A program made the position numbers and the translations under genes. A stretch of DNA of 64,000 nt from Typhlomys cinereus (Eukaryota; Chordata; Mammalia; Rodentia; Platacanthomyidae), in assembly GCA_023101885.1 (NCBI GenBank), contig JALPQD010000044.1:8895565-8959564 (forward strand), in the 5' to 3' direction. Positions within the stretch are counted from its first letter, which is position 1; each line of letters begins with the position of its first letter. Below, one piece after another: positions 1-11,144 of this stretch. Below the pieces are notes generated by a model. That model was not told the DNA's origin and ran no database searches. It worked only from the letters and a program-made list of their open reading frames with translations.

Positions 1-891
1 TGAATGGATAGGGAACTCCCTTGAGCTGGTCGGGCTAGGCCAACATTTCCTAAACAGACATCCAATGGCACAGTCACTGCTACCAACTCTCAACAGTTGG
101 GATCTTGTGAAATTAAAGAGCTTCTGTTCAGATAAAGAGATTGTCACATGAGCTCAAAGGCAACCCACAGAATGGGAGAAAATCTTCACTAACCACATAT
201 CTGATAGATCTCTACTGTCCAGAGTGCACAAAGAACCTAGAAAATTAAACACCAAGGAAACCAATGGCCCAATTAAAAAATGGGCCCTAGAACTTAAAAG
301 AAACTTTACCAGGGATGTAATTAAAATGTCTAACAAATATCTTAAAGATGCTCCACTTCTTTAGCCATCAGGGAAATGCAAATCAAAACTTCCCTGAGAT
401 ATCATCTCACCCCGGTCAGGATGGCAAAAATCCACAATACAAACAACAACAAATGCTGGAGAGGATGTGGAGAGAGGGGAACTCTCCTACATTGCTGGTG
501 GGAATGCAGGCTCATACAGCCACTCTGGCGAACCGTCTGGAGATTCTTAAAGAAATTAAAGATTGAAATGCCATATGACCCTGCTATTCCACTTTTGGGA
601 ATAACCCCCCATGCAGCAGAGGTTCGCCTCGATAGCACCAGCACGACTATGTTCGTAGCAGCACTGTTAACAATAGCAAAGTCATGGAATCAACCCAAAT
701 GTCCAACAGTTGACAAGTGTATAAGGAAACTGTGGTACATCTATACAATGGAGTACTACTCAGCCATCAAAAATGATGAATTACTGGAATTTGCCGGGAA
801 ATGGATGTCATTAGAAACAATTATATTAAGTGAAGTATCTCAATCCCAGAAAGTTAAACGCCGTATGTACTCCCTCATAGGTGGCTCCTAG
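1..891 (+). pseudogene. L1 ORF2 C-terminal remnant
   Basis: This is the end of the ORF2 endonuclease/reverse-transcriptase polyprotein, downstream of the RT domain. The visible part ends with the cysteine-rich domain ([18 protein letters not shown], a C-X3-C-X7-H-X4-C pattern, near 450-515) and the typical ending '...MYSLIGGS'. It is broken by an in-frame TGA at about 149-151, where other copies read CGA, and by a frameshift near 345. Only the last 171 codons (to 891) are open. It cannot make a working protein. Confidence 0.92.
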
Positions 892-1782
892 TACCAAACT
901 CACCCAGCCCACATTGAGACACTCAAGGGTAAATCTATGTAATAAGGTAATTGCAAGGATTGTGAACAGGAGGGATGGGGTTGGAGAGCCACACCAGACA
1001 GAAGGAGAGAGGGGACCATGTTACAGCAGAGAAAATCGACCTCCAAGGAATGCACGTAAGTAATGTGACACCTGGTTAAGTTCACAGACGTTCGTTCCTG
1101 ATCATGTACAACTGAGGGGGTATGATCTCACCAGAAGGGGAGAGCACATAGTCTGGCAGATGAAAATGATCTCATTTTGGAAATGGGTGACTGATCCCTC
1201 CCTCACCGATGTTTCCTGCTTTTATTACATCTACCCTTGAATGTGCTATTATAACAAGACTCCAGTTTAACAGTTTTTTGTCTCTGACCAGAGGGTGACA
1301 TACAGTGCCCATGAGGATGGAGTGAAGGGCATTGCAGGAGCAGCAAAACTGCAAAAGAAAATCAACAAACCACAATCCAGAACTTCAGAGACTCTATATC
1401 CTCCACATAGAACTAAGCCAGCCTAATCTCCCCCCATCCTGAAGCTCAGGGACATCTGCGGAAGAGGGGGCGGTAAGATTGTAAGAGCAAAAGGATGGGG
1501 GGAGCAATGATTTGAAGAGTCTTCACACTAGTTAGGGCTGAAGCAATCATAATAGGACTTTGCATGCCCTGCGCCATGTTCATCACACTATTGACCTCAC
1601 AAAGTCTAACATTGGCTAAAAGCACCAAGATCCTTGGAGGCAAGGGATTGATGGCCACAGTAGTGTTCCTATGCTTAAGGGGAACACGAGAAAGGTTTCA
1701 GGGAAATGCCACTGGGTCCTTTTACGTCATCGGAAAGGAGGACCAAGAGGAGAGTTAGGCATACACAATAAAGGACTCTCTG

Positions 1783-1934
1783 GGAATTGGGGGGGAGGCA
1801 CTGGAAGATGGGGAGGGAGGGAGGGGGAGCAGGGGGTTCGGGGGAAGGAGGAGGGGGGAGGGAACTGGTTAACCTATTAAGTTTGTATGAGCGGAAATAA
1901 TAATAAAAATGTTAAAAAAAAGAAAAAAAAAGGA
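1783..1934 (+). other. L1 3' UTR G-rich polypurine tract and A-rich tail
   Basis: The tract is a nearly pure purine run with many GGG/GGGG blocks, followed by the conserved 'CCTATTAAGTTTGTATGAGCGGAAATAATAATAAA' region (given here only as a landmark) and the poly-A end. The same tract recurs in every L1 3' end in this window. Guanine runs of this spacing can form G-quadruplexes. That is known for mammalian L1 3' UTRs, but here it is inferred from sequence only. Confidence 0.75.
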
Positions 1935-3470
1935 AAATGTGATACATTTATACAATGGAATACTACTCAGCCATCAAAATGATGAATTAATGAAATTTGC
2001 CGAGAAATGGATGGAATTAGAAAAAATTATATTGGGTGAAGTATCCCAGACACAGAAAATTAAGTGCCTTATGTACTCCCTAATAGGTGGATCCTAGTAC
2101 CAAACCCACTTAGTGACCCATACTTGTCACCATCCACAAAAATTAATTCCAAGTTGATCAATGACCTCAATATAAGGCCAGAGACTATAAAAACCCTAGT
2201 TGAAAGGGTAGGGAACTCCCTCAAGCTGATTGGATTAGGCCAACAGTTCCTAAACAGAAATTCAATAGCACAGTCACTACAACCAACACTCAACAAATGG
2301 GATCTTATGAAATTAAAGAGCTTCTGTGCAGATAAAGAGATTGTAACCCGAGCAAAAAGGCAACCCACAGAATGGGAGAAAATCTTCACTAACCACATAT
2401 CTGATACAGCTCTATTATCTGAGTTATTGCAAAGATTATAAACAGGAGAGAGAGGGAAGGAGGTCCCCTCCAGAAACAAGGAGACAGGTGATCTGCTACA
2501 GCAGATAAAATAGGTCACCATCAAGTACTGCAAGTAAATAGTGAGACATCTGGTTAAGCTCACTCACTTTCCTTCCTGGTCACTTGCAGCTAAGGGAGTT
2601 TGATGTAACCAGTCAGGGAGGGTATGAGTCTGGTAAATAGATGGTAACCATCCTGCAAATGGAGACTGACCCCCCCTCATGGGGTCTCCTAATCTTATTC
2701 CTTCTACCTTTGAATTTACTCTTATAATAAGACTCTATTTTAATAGCCTTTTATCTCTGGCTGGGAGATGACATCAAATATCAATCAGGGTGGAGCCAAG
2801 GGCAGTGCAGGAATAGCAAAACTGAAAAAAAAAACCATAATTCAGAACATCAGAGACCCTACATTAATCACCTGGAACCAGACCAGTCAAATCTCTCCCC
2901 ATCCTAAAGCTCAGGGAAATTTGTGGAAGAGGGGGCAATAAGATTGTAAGAGCCTAAAGATGGGGAGGATCAATGATACGCAAGATACGCCACACAAGTT
3001 AGGGCCGAAGTAACCATAATAAGACTTTTCATCACCTGTTCAATGACTGACATATCAATGACTACCCCCCAAAGTCTATCATGTGTCACAGGCACTAGGA
3101 TCCTTAGAGGCAAGGGATTAACAGTAACAATAGTGTCCCCATACTAAAGGGGAGCACATAAAAGGGCTCTAGGCAATGCTACTGAGTCCTTATACCTCAT
3201 TTGTGTGGAGGACACAAAGGGGAGTTTGACACTCACACTAAAGGATGCTTTAGGTAATGGGAGGGGGAAGAGGGGCATATGGGAGAAAGGGAGGAAAGGC
3301 ATGAAAGGAAGGGGAAAGGGGGGGAGGAGCAAAGGGGTCCAGGGAGGGGTGGAGGGAGAGAGGGGACCGGGGTACCTATTAAGTTTGTATGAGTGGAAAA
3401 AATAATTTAAAAAAGAATATTAAATCAAAACAAGTTAAATACTTTAAAAAAGATAAAACATTTGTTGCAG
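1935..3470 (+). mobile_element. Older L1 3' portion, rearranged
   Basis: Three L1 blocks are out of their normal order. 1935-2108 matches the extreme C-terminus of ORF2 (the '[25 protein letters not shown]' region). 2109-2424 matches ORF2 sequence that normally lies several hundred bases further 5' ('SPSTKINSKLINDLNIRPETIK'). 2425-3405 is an older type of 3' UTR ending in a purine-rich tract (about 3255-3370) and an AT/A-rich tail. Divergence from the young copies is clearly higher. Roughly 600 bp of ORF2 is missing at the 2420 junction. Confidence 0.85.
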
Positions 3471-3488
3471 TTCACCTGCATGGTTGCT

Positions 3489-3722
3489 GATAAATGACCT
3501 TACACAGCTTAAGGGAACAAGTTTACTTTCTTACAACAGTCCAGTTACAGTTCTCAATCCAGCTTGACAGGAGAGCATGCACCAACACCAGGGCTGGGAG
3601 ATACTGATAAATGACCATTACACAGCTTAAGGAAACAAGTTTACTTTCTTATAACAGTCCGGTTACAGTTCTCAATCCATCTTGACAGGAGAGCATGCAC
3701 CAACACCAGGGCAGAGGGAACT
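3489..3722. repeat. 117-bp tandem duplication in the left end repeat
   Basis: Two adjacent copies, 3489-3605 and 3606-3722, both start GATAAATGACC. They run through the ACAGCTTAAG, AACAAGTTTACTTTCTTA and GGAGAGCATGCACCAACACC landmarks with only a few differences. The right end repeat (4976 on) has only one copy of this module, so the duplication is private to the left repeat. Confidence 0.85.
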
Positions 3723-3985
3723 GGCCACATCATCACCACATAATGGCTGAGAGATGGACAATCCTTACTTGCAAGATCAGCATGTCTGGCCAAGTTAACA
3801 TAAGGATGCCCACTCTCTCAACCAGCTCTCTGTGATTTATTCTGGGGCCTAATCCCATCCACCGTAGGCTAGGCCTTTCCCATCAGCTAGAGAATCTCCT
3901 TCAGATTTGCTTTGGGCTCAACTAATTCTCTACAAATGTGCCCAGAACTCAAACCTTCAACAGTCAAGTTGATGCTTGTGTCTAA

Positions 3986-4975
3986 CCATGACAACATTAA
4001 AACAGAGGTAGCTTGATATAATAAGAAAACATTAAATTAAGATCAAAGTCCAGCAAATCAAATACCACATCCTGTACCTCAATGAACACCTTCTGTTGCT
4101 CATCACATAGTCAAGGTTGCTAAAGATTCTAGTCATTTCCAGTCCCTCTTTGCAGCTTGAAGTTGTAAAAACAGACTTTTAAGCAGGCTGAATCTCCACT
4201 AGCAATTGTCCTCAGCAGCAGTCCCACAGTTCTGGCATGTCAAACACCACTCTGGGTTTGCCTGTGCAACTATAAGCTTCACCTTTCCTTTCAGGACCTC
4301 TATGTCTGTCACTTGGTGCCAAGCTTTTGCTGGTCTCCATGAACCCTTTAGTAGTACACCAAAACCAGTATTACCTGGGGGACGCATCAGATTCTGAAGC
4401 AAGGTTGGAACAGCTTGGTCTACTCAAGGCACAGCTGTACCAACTTTAGTGCTCTGACTTTGAATAAGCCTCTTTTCTAGGCAGCAAAACTTGTAAAAAG
4501 CAAGAAACAGCTTTAATTTGAGCTTTTGGTTCCTGAAGGAATCTGGGTTTTCAAACCACGAATTCGCCCTACAGTGGTTTTCATGTCTTCCACCATCCCA
4601 GTGCAAGTCACTAGGTTTTCCTTCATTGATATTCACTTCTCCAACAGCAGAAGATATTCTGCTGCCTGCCCTTTCCACATCCAGAGCTTCATGGCCACTG
4701 ACACAGCTCTCCTCTGTCAAGCAAACCAGTCTATTGTGTTTAAATTCAACTTTACCAAAGTCTTTGTTCCCCTCATCAGAAACTGCCCCAAACAATTTAC
4801 AACTCTCTCAACATTACTATTTTCCAAATGGCCCACAAAACTGCAGACTGGTATTGGTAATCCACAAAGTCAAAATCTACAAACATTTCAACTTTGTCCT
4901 GAAAAACCATTCAAAAGCCACAGAGTCCACATAGTCAGATTTATCAACAACATGCCACTTCCCAGATACCACATT
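3986..4975 (-). other. Interior of the LTR-like element, no recognisable gene
   Basis: About 1 kb lies between the two direct repeats. Open frames of 123 codons (-, 4424-4795) and 176 codons (+, 4526-5056) overlap each other. They show no domain, signal or motif that I recognise, and the + frame runs into the right end repeat. I treat both as chance frames in an old repeat. Confidence 0.5.
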
Positions 4976-5373
4976 CTGTTGCAGTTCACCTCCATGAAAT
5001 GGCTTAAGGGAATAAGGGGCTTATTGTCTCTTATGATTACTGGTCACAGTTCTTAGTCCAGCTTGATTGGAGAGCATGAACCAACACCAGGTTGAGGGAA
5101 CTGGCTACACCATCTCTATGTGATAGCTGAGAGAAGGATGATCCTTACTTGCCAGACCAGAATTCTGACCAAGTGTACAAAAAGGATGCCAACTCTCAAC
5201 CAGCTCTCTGTGATTTATTCCAGGGCCTAATCCCACCCGCCATAGGCTGGACCTTCCCCATCAGCTGGACAATCTCCTTCAGGTTTGCTCTGGGCTTAAC
5301 TCAACCACTAATTCTCTACAAATGTGCCCATAACTCAAGACCTCAACTGTCAAGTTGACACTTGTGCCCTGTG

Positions 5374-6822
5374 ACAGAATGGACAGGACAAGACAGGATT
5401 GGACAAGGCTAGATAGGACTTAACAGGGCTATAAAGGGCTGGACAGGATCTGAGCAGACCTTTAAGAGCCTGACAAGGCCAGACTGGACCTGACTGAGCC
5501 AGACAGTATGAGACAGGACAAGACAGAGCCATAGGGAAACAGATAAAATGAGGGAGACCCACACAGTACTAAAAAAGACAGGACTTGACAAGACCAAAAA
5601 GAATCAAAGAATCACACAGGAACAGACATGTCCAGACAGAGCCAAAGAGGAATAGATAGTATGAGACAGAGGAAACAGTACTAAATAGAGCACTCAAGAA
5701 CGGAGAGGAAAAGACAGGACTGGAAAAGAATGGACAGGAACTGACAGAGCCAGAAAGGGCTGCAAAGGACAGCAAAGAGCCAGACAGGACCAGACAGGAA
5801 TAGACGGTATGAGATAGAAACAGACAGGACCAGTCAGTATGAGACAGGATCAGACAGGACCAATCAGGACCAGATAGAGCCTGACAGGACTAGACTGGAC
5901 CATACCAGACAGCACCAGACAGCACCAGACAGCACTAGGCAGGGCCAGAAAGTACCAGACAGAACAAGAAAAAGCAAGACAGAAACTAAAAAGGCGAGAC
6001 AGAATCACATTGCATTAGATGAAACCAAACAGGAGCAGACAGAGCCAGACAATAGTAGACAGAGCCAGACAATACCAGACAGAAGCAAACAGCACCACAT
6101 AGGTTCAGACAAGGCTATACAGAGCCAGAGAAGACCAGTGAGACAGAGCAAAACAGTACTAAGCAGGACCAGTCAGGACTAGAAAAGACCAGACAAGACA
6201 ATACAGGATGAGACAGGACTGGACAAGACCAGAACTGTTCAGATAGCTCTGGACAAGACTGAACAGTACTGGATAAAGCCACACAGACCAGACAGAATGA
6301 GAAAGAGCCTGACAGGACCGGATAGGACTAGGCAGAGCCAGACAAGACCAGACAGGCCCAGACAGAGTCTGACACACTAGGTAAGTACAGACAGGACCTT
6401 ACAGGACTGGAAAGGAATGGACACCACCTGACAGGGACATAAAGGACCAGACAGGACTGGAAAGAGTAGAAAGAATCAGACAGAAACAATCAGGACCAGG
6501 CAGGACCAGACAGAGCCAGACAGGAACAGACAGATACTGAAAGTACCAGACTGTAAAAGGACTGTAAAAGACCATATAGAGTTGGAATGGGCCTGACATT
6601 ACCTGACATGTCCAGATAAGGCAAGATGGTACCAGAGGTAGACAGTACTAAACAGGACCAGACAGAGAACTATAAAGGACCAGACAAGACCAGACAGGAC
6701 TGGACAAAAATGAATAGGACCAGGTAGGACTGGACAGAACAAAATAGCACCAGAAAAAGCCAGACAGAACCAGACAAGACCAGACAGAGCCAGAAAGGAA
6801 CAGACAGTATGAGGCATGGATA
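5374..6822. repeat. Decamer satellite (ACAGGACCAG)n, block 1a
   Basis: This is a tandem array of a degenerate 10-bp unit. The best-conserved cores read GACAGGACCAGACAGG and GACCAGACAG. Units drift by substitution and by insertion or deletion of one to a few bases, so the register wanders. It begins directly after the LTR-like element. It continues after the SINE at 6837-7142 as block 1b, and comparable blocks lie at 38127, 39132 and 45109. There is no gene: the long minus-strand frames are products of the repeat composition. Confidence 0.93.
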
Positions 6823-7048
6823 GAAAGTACGAGGCAAGGGGGCTAGAGAGGTGGCTCAGGGGTTAAGCTTCTGCCTTGCAGGCAGAAGGTCCTGAGTTCG
6901 GATCCTAGACTCCACATATAGACGCCGGGTGGAAGCGGGGGCGGCCTGCGTTTCTAGGCCTGGTAGGGCAGAACCTGTGAATCCCGGGGCAGAGTAAACA
7001 AGGAGAAGGTGGAGGTGGTCCATGGTGGTTCCCGAATTTGTCTATGGT

Positions 7049-7099
<51 letters not shown>

Positions 7100-7156
7100 G
7101 CACAATTGAATAAGTAATAAATTTTAAAAAATTAAAAAAAAAGAAAATACCAGGCA
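6823..7156 (+). mobile_element. tRNA-derived (B2-like) SINE, copy 1, with target duplication
   Basis: The SINE body covers about 6837-7142. It has an A-box-like TGGCTCAGGGGTTAAG and a B-box-like GAGTTCGGATCC, the two internal RNA polymerase III promoter elements inherited from a tRNA. A (CA)n run follows, then an A-rich tail. Flanking near-direct repeats GAAAGTACGAGGCA (6823-6836) and GAAAATACCAGGCA (7143-7156) differ at 2 of 14 positions and are the target-site duplication. It was inserted into the satellite by L1-type machinery. It resembles the SINE at 19462 throughout. Confidence 0.9.
7052..7094. repeat. (CA)n microsatellite in SINE copy 1
   Basis: About 21 uninterrupted CA dinucleotides lie just before the SINE's A-rich tail. 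The second SINE (19462) has an interrupted CA/CG-rich run at the same place, so the tract belongs to the SINE family. Confidence 0.95.
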
Positions 7157-10100
7157 GGACCAGTCAGGATCTGACAGAATAGATCTAGATGAGATAAGAC
7201 TGGACTGGAATTAGCAGTAGCAGACAGGACTGGACAGGGTAGGGCAGGAACAGAAAAGACTGAACTGGATCAGACTGGGAAAGAAAGTGCAAGACAGGAT
7301 CAAAAAAGACTAGACAGAATCATACAGGACCATACAAGATTAGACAGAACCAGACAGTATAATACAGCCTTCCTCTCTAGCCTTTTCCAGGTTTGGACAG
7401 GCCAAGTTTGGATAGACTGGACAAGAGAGGAATAAACAGAACCAAAGAGGACTGGGTAGGACAGAACAGGACCACACAGCACCGGACAGAAATAGCCAGG
7501 ACTAGCCAAAGCCAGATGGGGCCAGACAGGACCAGAAAGAGATGGACAGGATTGAAAAGGACCAGACAGTGTTGGACAAGACCAGACAAGAGCAGATAAT
7601 GCCAGATTGGGCTAGACAAGACAAGAAAAAATCCAGACAGAAACTGAGAGGACCAGAGAGAACTAGACAGTGCCAGATAGAAATAGACAGGACCAGACAG
7701 AGCCAGATAGTACTAGACTTGACCATGGAGGACCAAAAGGAACAGATAGAGCCTGAAAGAGATAGACATTACCAAACAGGACCACACCAGATCAGATATG
7801 ACCAGGCTGGACCAAACAGAGCCAGAAAAGGTAAGACAGGACCAAAAAGAGCCAGAGAGGTCCAGACAGGATTAAACAGGAACGGGCAGGACTAAACTGG
7901 ACTGGACAGAACAGACAGGACTAGGCAGGACTCAAAAGGATGAGACAAAGGCAGACAGTACTAGTCAGGACCTGACAGGTTTGGGAAAGTCTAGGGGGGA
8001 ACTGAAAGGATGGTACAGGTAAAGACAAAACAAGACAGCATCAGACAGGTTATTCAGGACCAGAGAGAGCCACATGGTAGCAAACAGGACTGGATAGGAC
8101 CAGATAGGACCTGAAAGGACCAGACAGGAATGGACAGAGCCAGATAGGACCAGAGAGAAACCATAAGAGCCAGACAAACAGTACCAAACAGAACCAGGCA
8201 GGACTAGACAGGACTAGGCAGGACCAGATAGGATGAGACACAGCCAGGTAGTACTAGACAGGACCTGACTGGTTTGTAAAAAGCTGGAGAGGAATGAAAA
8301 TATCTGGACAGGACTGCAAAAGAGCAGACAGAACAAGAAAGGAACAAACAGGTTATTCAGGACCAGAGGGAGACAGACAATAGACAAGACCAGTCAGAGC
8401 CAGACAGGACCAGACTGAACAAGAACCATGCAGTACCAGAAAGTACCATACAGGAATAGACAGGACTAGATAGGACTGGACAGAACCAGACATAAACAGA
8501 CAGAACCAGACAGCACAAGATAGGAATAGACAGTATGAGGCAGAGATAGACACTACCAGACAAGACCAGACTGGACCAGAGAGAGCCAGACAGCACCAGA
8601 CAGCACTAGGTAAGCCCAGAAAAGACTGGACAGGAACAGACAAGACCACAAGACAGGACTAGACAGGATTAGACAGGGATGGATAAAGCCTGATAGGAGC
8701 AGATAGGACCAGAGATGGCCAGACAGAACTGGAGAGAGGTGGATAGGAGTGGAAAGGAGCAGACAGAAGTAGGTCGTGTCTAGGACCAGACAGGAATGCA
8801 CAGGACTAGAAAGACCATAGGATTGGACAGGGTCAGATAAAACCAGACAGGGTTGGACAAGGATGTTCACAACCTAAGAAGTTGGGAATATGCCTGACAG
8901 GACCAAACAGGACCAGCCACAGGCAATCAGTACCAGAGAGGACCAGGCACCAGACAGTACTGGACAGAACCAAACAGGACCATACATGACTGGAGCTTAC
9001 TAGAGGACTGGACAGGAACAGACAGGACTGGACAGAATGAGACAGACAGGATTAGGAAGGGCTGAAAAGGACTGGACAGGGATGGACAAAGGATTGCCAG
9101 GGCCAGACAGGACCAGAATTGACCAAACAGAGCTGAACTGACATAGATACAACTGCAGATAGCCAAACAGCACCAGACAGGTCCTGAAAGAACCTGACTG
9201 GATCATACAAGACCAGACAGTATTAGGCAGGGCTAGACAGGACCAGACAGGGCCAGACTTAACCTGATAGGACTGGACAAGATTGCAAAGGGTATGACAG
9301 GAATGGATAAGGCCAAACAGGGCCATAGAGAACTAGAGAGGATCACAAATGTCTAGACAAGAGGAAGATGGTACCAGACTGGATTAGACAGAGTCAGTGA
9401 GGACCAGTGATGACCAGACAGGACCAGACAGAAATAGACAGGACAGTTGAAAAGACTGGACAGGACACCAGAGGACTGGAAGAACTGGACAAGGCAAGAT
9501 AGGAGTGGACCTAATTGGATGGGACAGAAAGTATGAGATGAAATGAGCCAGTACCAAACAGAAACAGTCAGGACCAGACAGGACAGTACATGATATGACA
9601 GAACTGGAGAAGACCAGAATTGAATGGAAAGGGCCATACAAGACCAGACAGGACTAGACAGATGCAAACAGGACCAGACAAGATAAGAAAAAGCCAGACA
9701 GTATGAGGCAGGGCTAGGGAGATACAGATAGGACCAGATGGGACCAGACAGAGCCAAACAGTCCTATGTAGGTCCAAACAGGACCAGACAGGTCCAGAAA
9801 GGAATGGACAGGACCTGACATTGCCAAAAAGGGTCAGACAGGACTGGAAAGAGCCATATAGGACCAGAGAGAATCAGGAATAGCCAGACAGGAACAGAGA
9901 GTACTAGACAGAGACAGACACTGTCTGACTGGATCACCCAGGAACAGATAGGACTGGGCAGGATCAGATGGGACTGGACAGTAATCAATAGGAACAGACA
10001 GGACCAGAAAATACTGGACAGGACTAAACAGGACTAGGCAGAACCAGACAGGCCTAAAATGCACCAGACAGTGCCAGACTGTATCAGACAGGATGCCCAA

Positions 10101-10738
10101 GAAAGATCAGATATTACTGGGCAGGACCAGTCAGGACTGGAGAGTAACAGACAGGAATAGAAAGGATCAGAAAATACCAGACAGGACCAGTCAAGACCAG
10201 ACAGGACCAGACAGGATTGAACAGGGCTATACAGCACTAGACAAGACCAGAAGGAGACAGACAGGACCAGAGAAGACTGGAAAGAACCTGATAGTATCAG
10301 ACAGGACCAGACAGAGACAGACAGTACCATATAGGTCCACACAATACTAGACAAGAACAGACAAGGATAGAAAGAGCTAGAGAGGACCAGACAGGACCAG
10401 AAAGAGCTGGACAGAACCATACAGGATCAGACAGGATCAGTCAGAGTCATAAAGGACCAGACACAGCCAGACACAGCCAGACAGGACCAGATAGGATGTA
10501 ACAGTTCCAAATAGGAATGGACAGAGTCACATAGTACCGGGGAGGACCAGAAAGAGCCAGAAAGAAATGGAAAGGAGCTGTACATGATTACACAGGTCCA
10601 GATAAAGCCAGACACCACCAGGCAGATCAAGACAGGACCAAACAGGGCTAGACAGAGCCAGAAAATACCAGACAGGGCCAGACAGGGCCTGATAGGACCA
10701 GACAGCATTGGACAGGGATGGACAGGGTTTTAGAGGGT
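7157..10738. repeat. Decamer satellite (ACAGGACCAG)n, block 1b
   Basis: This is the longest uninterrupted block of the 10-bp satellite (about 3.6 kb). The most regular stretches are around 7620-7720, 8085-8240, 10180-10330 and 10380-10500. Neighbouring units differ freely, but GACAGG, CCAGACAG and GGACCAGA recur throughout. The block ends at the provirus ERV1, whose 6-bp duplication GAAAGA occupies 10739-10744. Open frames over 100 codons on the minus strand spell a repeating hydrophobic decapeptide and are not genes. Confidence 0.95.
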
Positions 10739-10744
10739 GAAAGA

Positions 10745-11144
10745 TATTGGGCCTCCAAGTCTGAGGCCTGATAGAAATTCCTAAGCCTGGCTGGAGTTTC
10801 AGGACCTGTCCTTGAGTTCTGAAACTTATCTCTGACCCCCTCCTCCCCTCTCTGATGTAGTGCTACTGTAACCTCCCCTTACTGACCTGGACACATCCCT
10901 TTGGCTGCCTTTCTCTTTCACCACCCCTCACGCCACCTAGCTCTACTCCCCTTAGCAAAACCCTATATAAACTCAGATGTTATTCAATAAAGTTGAGATC
11001 CTGCTTTGACAAGTCTCCTGGCCTGGTGTGTTTCTCTCCAGTGGTGAGGGAGGTCCGGGCCATCACCCACCCAGCTCTGAGGAATATTTGGCTGGACCAG
11101 AATCCCTCAATCGCACTAGCTGCAGGCCCCTCCTTCCCCCTGCA
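10745..11144 (+). repeat. ERV1 5' LTR
   Basis: The boundaries come from alignment with the 3' LTR and from the flanking GAAAGA. The LTR runs from TATTGGGCCTCC to CCCCCTGCA. It carries a TATA box (10964-10971) and a polyadenylation signal (10986-10991) only 15 bp downstream of it. It is 400 bp against 485 bp for the 3' LTR, mainly because it lacks a 74-bp duplication in U3. Confidence 0.92.
10964..10991 (+). promoter_or_regulatory. ERV1 5' LTR TATA box and AATAAA signal
   Basis: TATATAAA at 10964-10971 is the core promoter of the provirus, and AATAAA at 10986-10991 is the poly(A) signal. The same pair occurs in the 3' LTR at 24465-24472 and 24487-24492. Their very close spacing implies a short R region. 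Confidence 0.85.

Larger units (their letters stand above)
1..1934 (+). mobile_element. L1 element, 3' portion (C-terminal ORF2, 3' UTR, A-rich tail)
   Basis: The left window edge cuts this non-LTR retrotransposon. ORF2 sequence runs to a TAG at 889-891. It is followed by about 1 kb of 3' UTR matching the other L1 copies here (16-18 kb, 32-34 kb, and reversed at 46.6-47.6 kb and 57-58 kb). The UTR contains the family's purine/G-rich tract near 1783-1867, then AATAATAATAAAAATG and an A-rich tail. The next L1 sequence (1935 on) is an older subfamily, so this copy was probably inserted into or beside older L1 DNA. The 5' target duplication lies outside the window. Confidence 0.93.
3460..5367 (-). 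mobile_element. Unassigned LTR-like element with long direct end repeats
   Basis: The segments 3465-3985 and 4976-5367 are diverged direct repeats. Both begin near GTTGCAGTTCACCT and both end in a TGTCAAGTTGA-type motif. They share a long middle section ('CAACCAGCTCTCTGTGATTTATTC'-type stretches near 3821 and 5197). They flank about 990 bp of unique sequence. Direct terminal repeats around a short interior suggest a MaLR/ERV-like or solo-recombined LTR element. The minus orientation is a guess from the TGTCAACTTGAC end. The satellite starts directly after the right repeat. I cannot name the family, and no gag/pol motif is visible. Confidence 0.55.

Noticed and set aside
1172..1375. 67-codon frame antisense to the L1 3' UTR, seen in at least five copies (1172, 22482, 33234, 47139, 57581)
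   Set aside because: The copies are near-identical repeats, so recurrence is not evidence of selection. No domain is visible.
4526..5056. 176-codon plus-strand frame as a possible host or viral gene
   Set aside because: It overlaps a 123-codon frame on the other strand, runs into an end repeat, and shows no domain, signal peptide or motif.
5350..10708. Dozens of minus-strand frames of 60-134 codons rich in Leu, Ser, Val and Trp, looking like membrane proteins
   Set aside because: They are direct translations of the decamer satellite, which has no stop codons. They share one cyclic peptide pattern in all frames and have no gene-like start, end or codon use.
5374..10738. Regular short repeats considered as a CRISPR array
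   Set aside because: There is no alternation of a constant repeat with unique spacers, the unit is 10 bp, and the context is mammalian retroelements.
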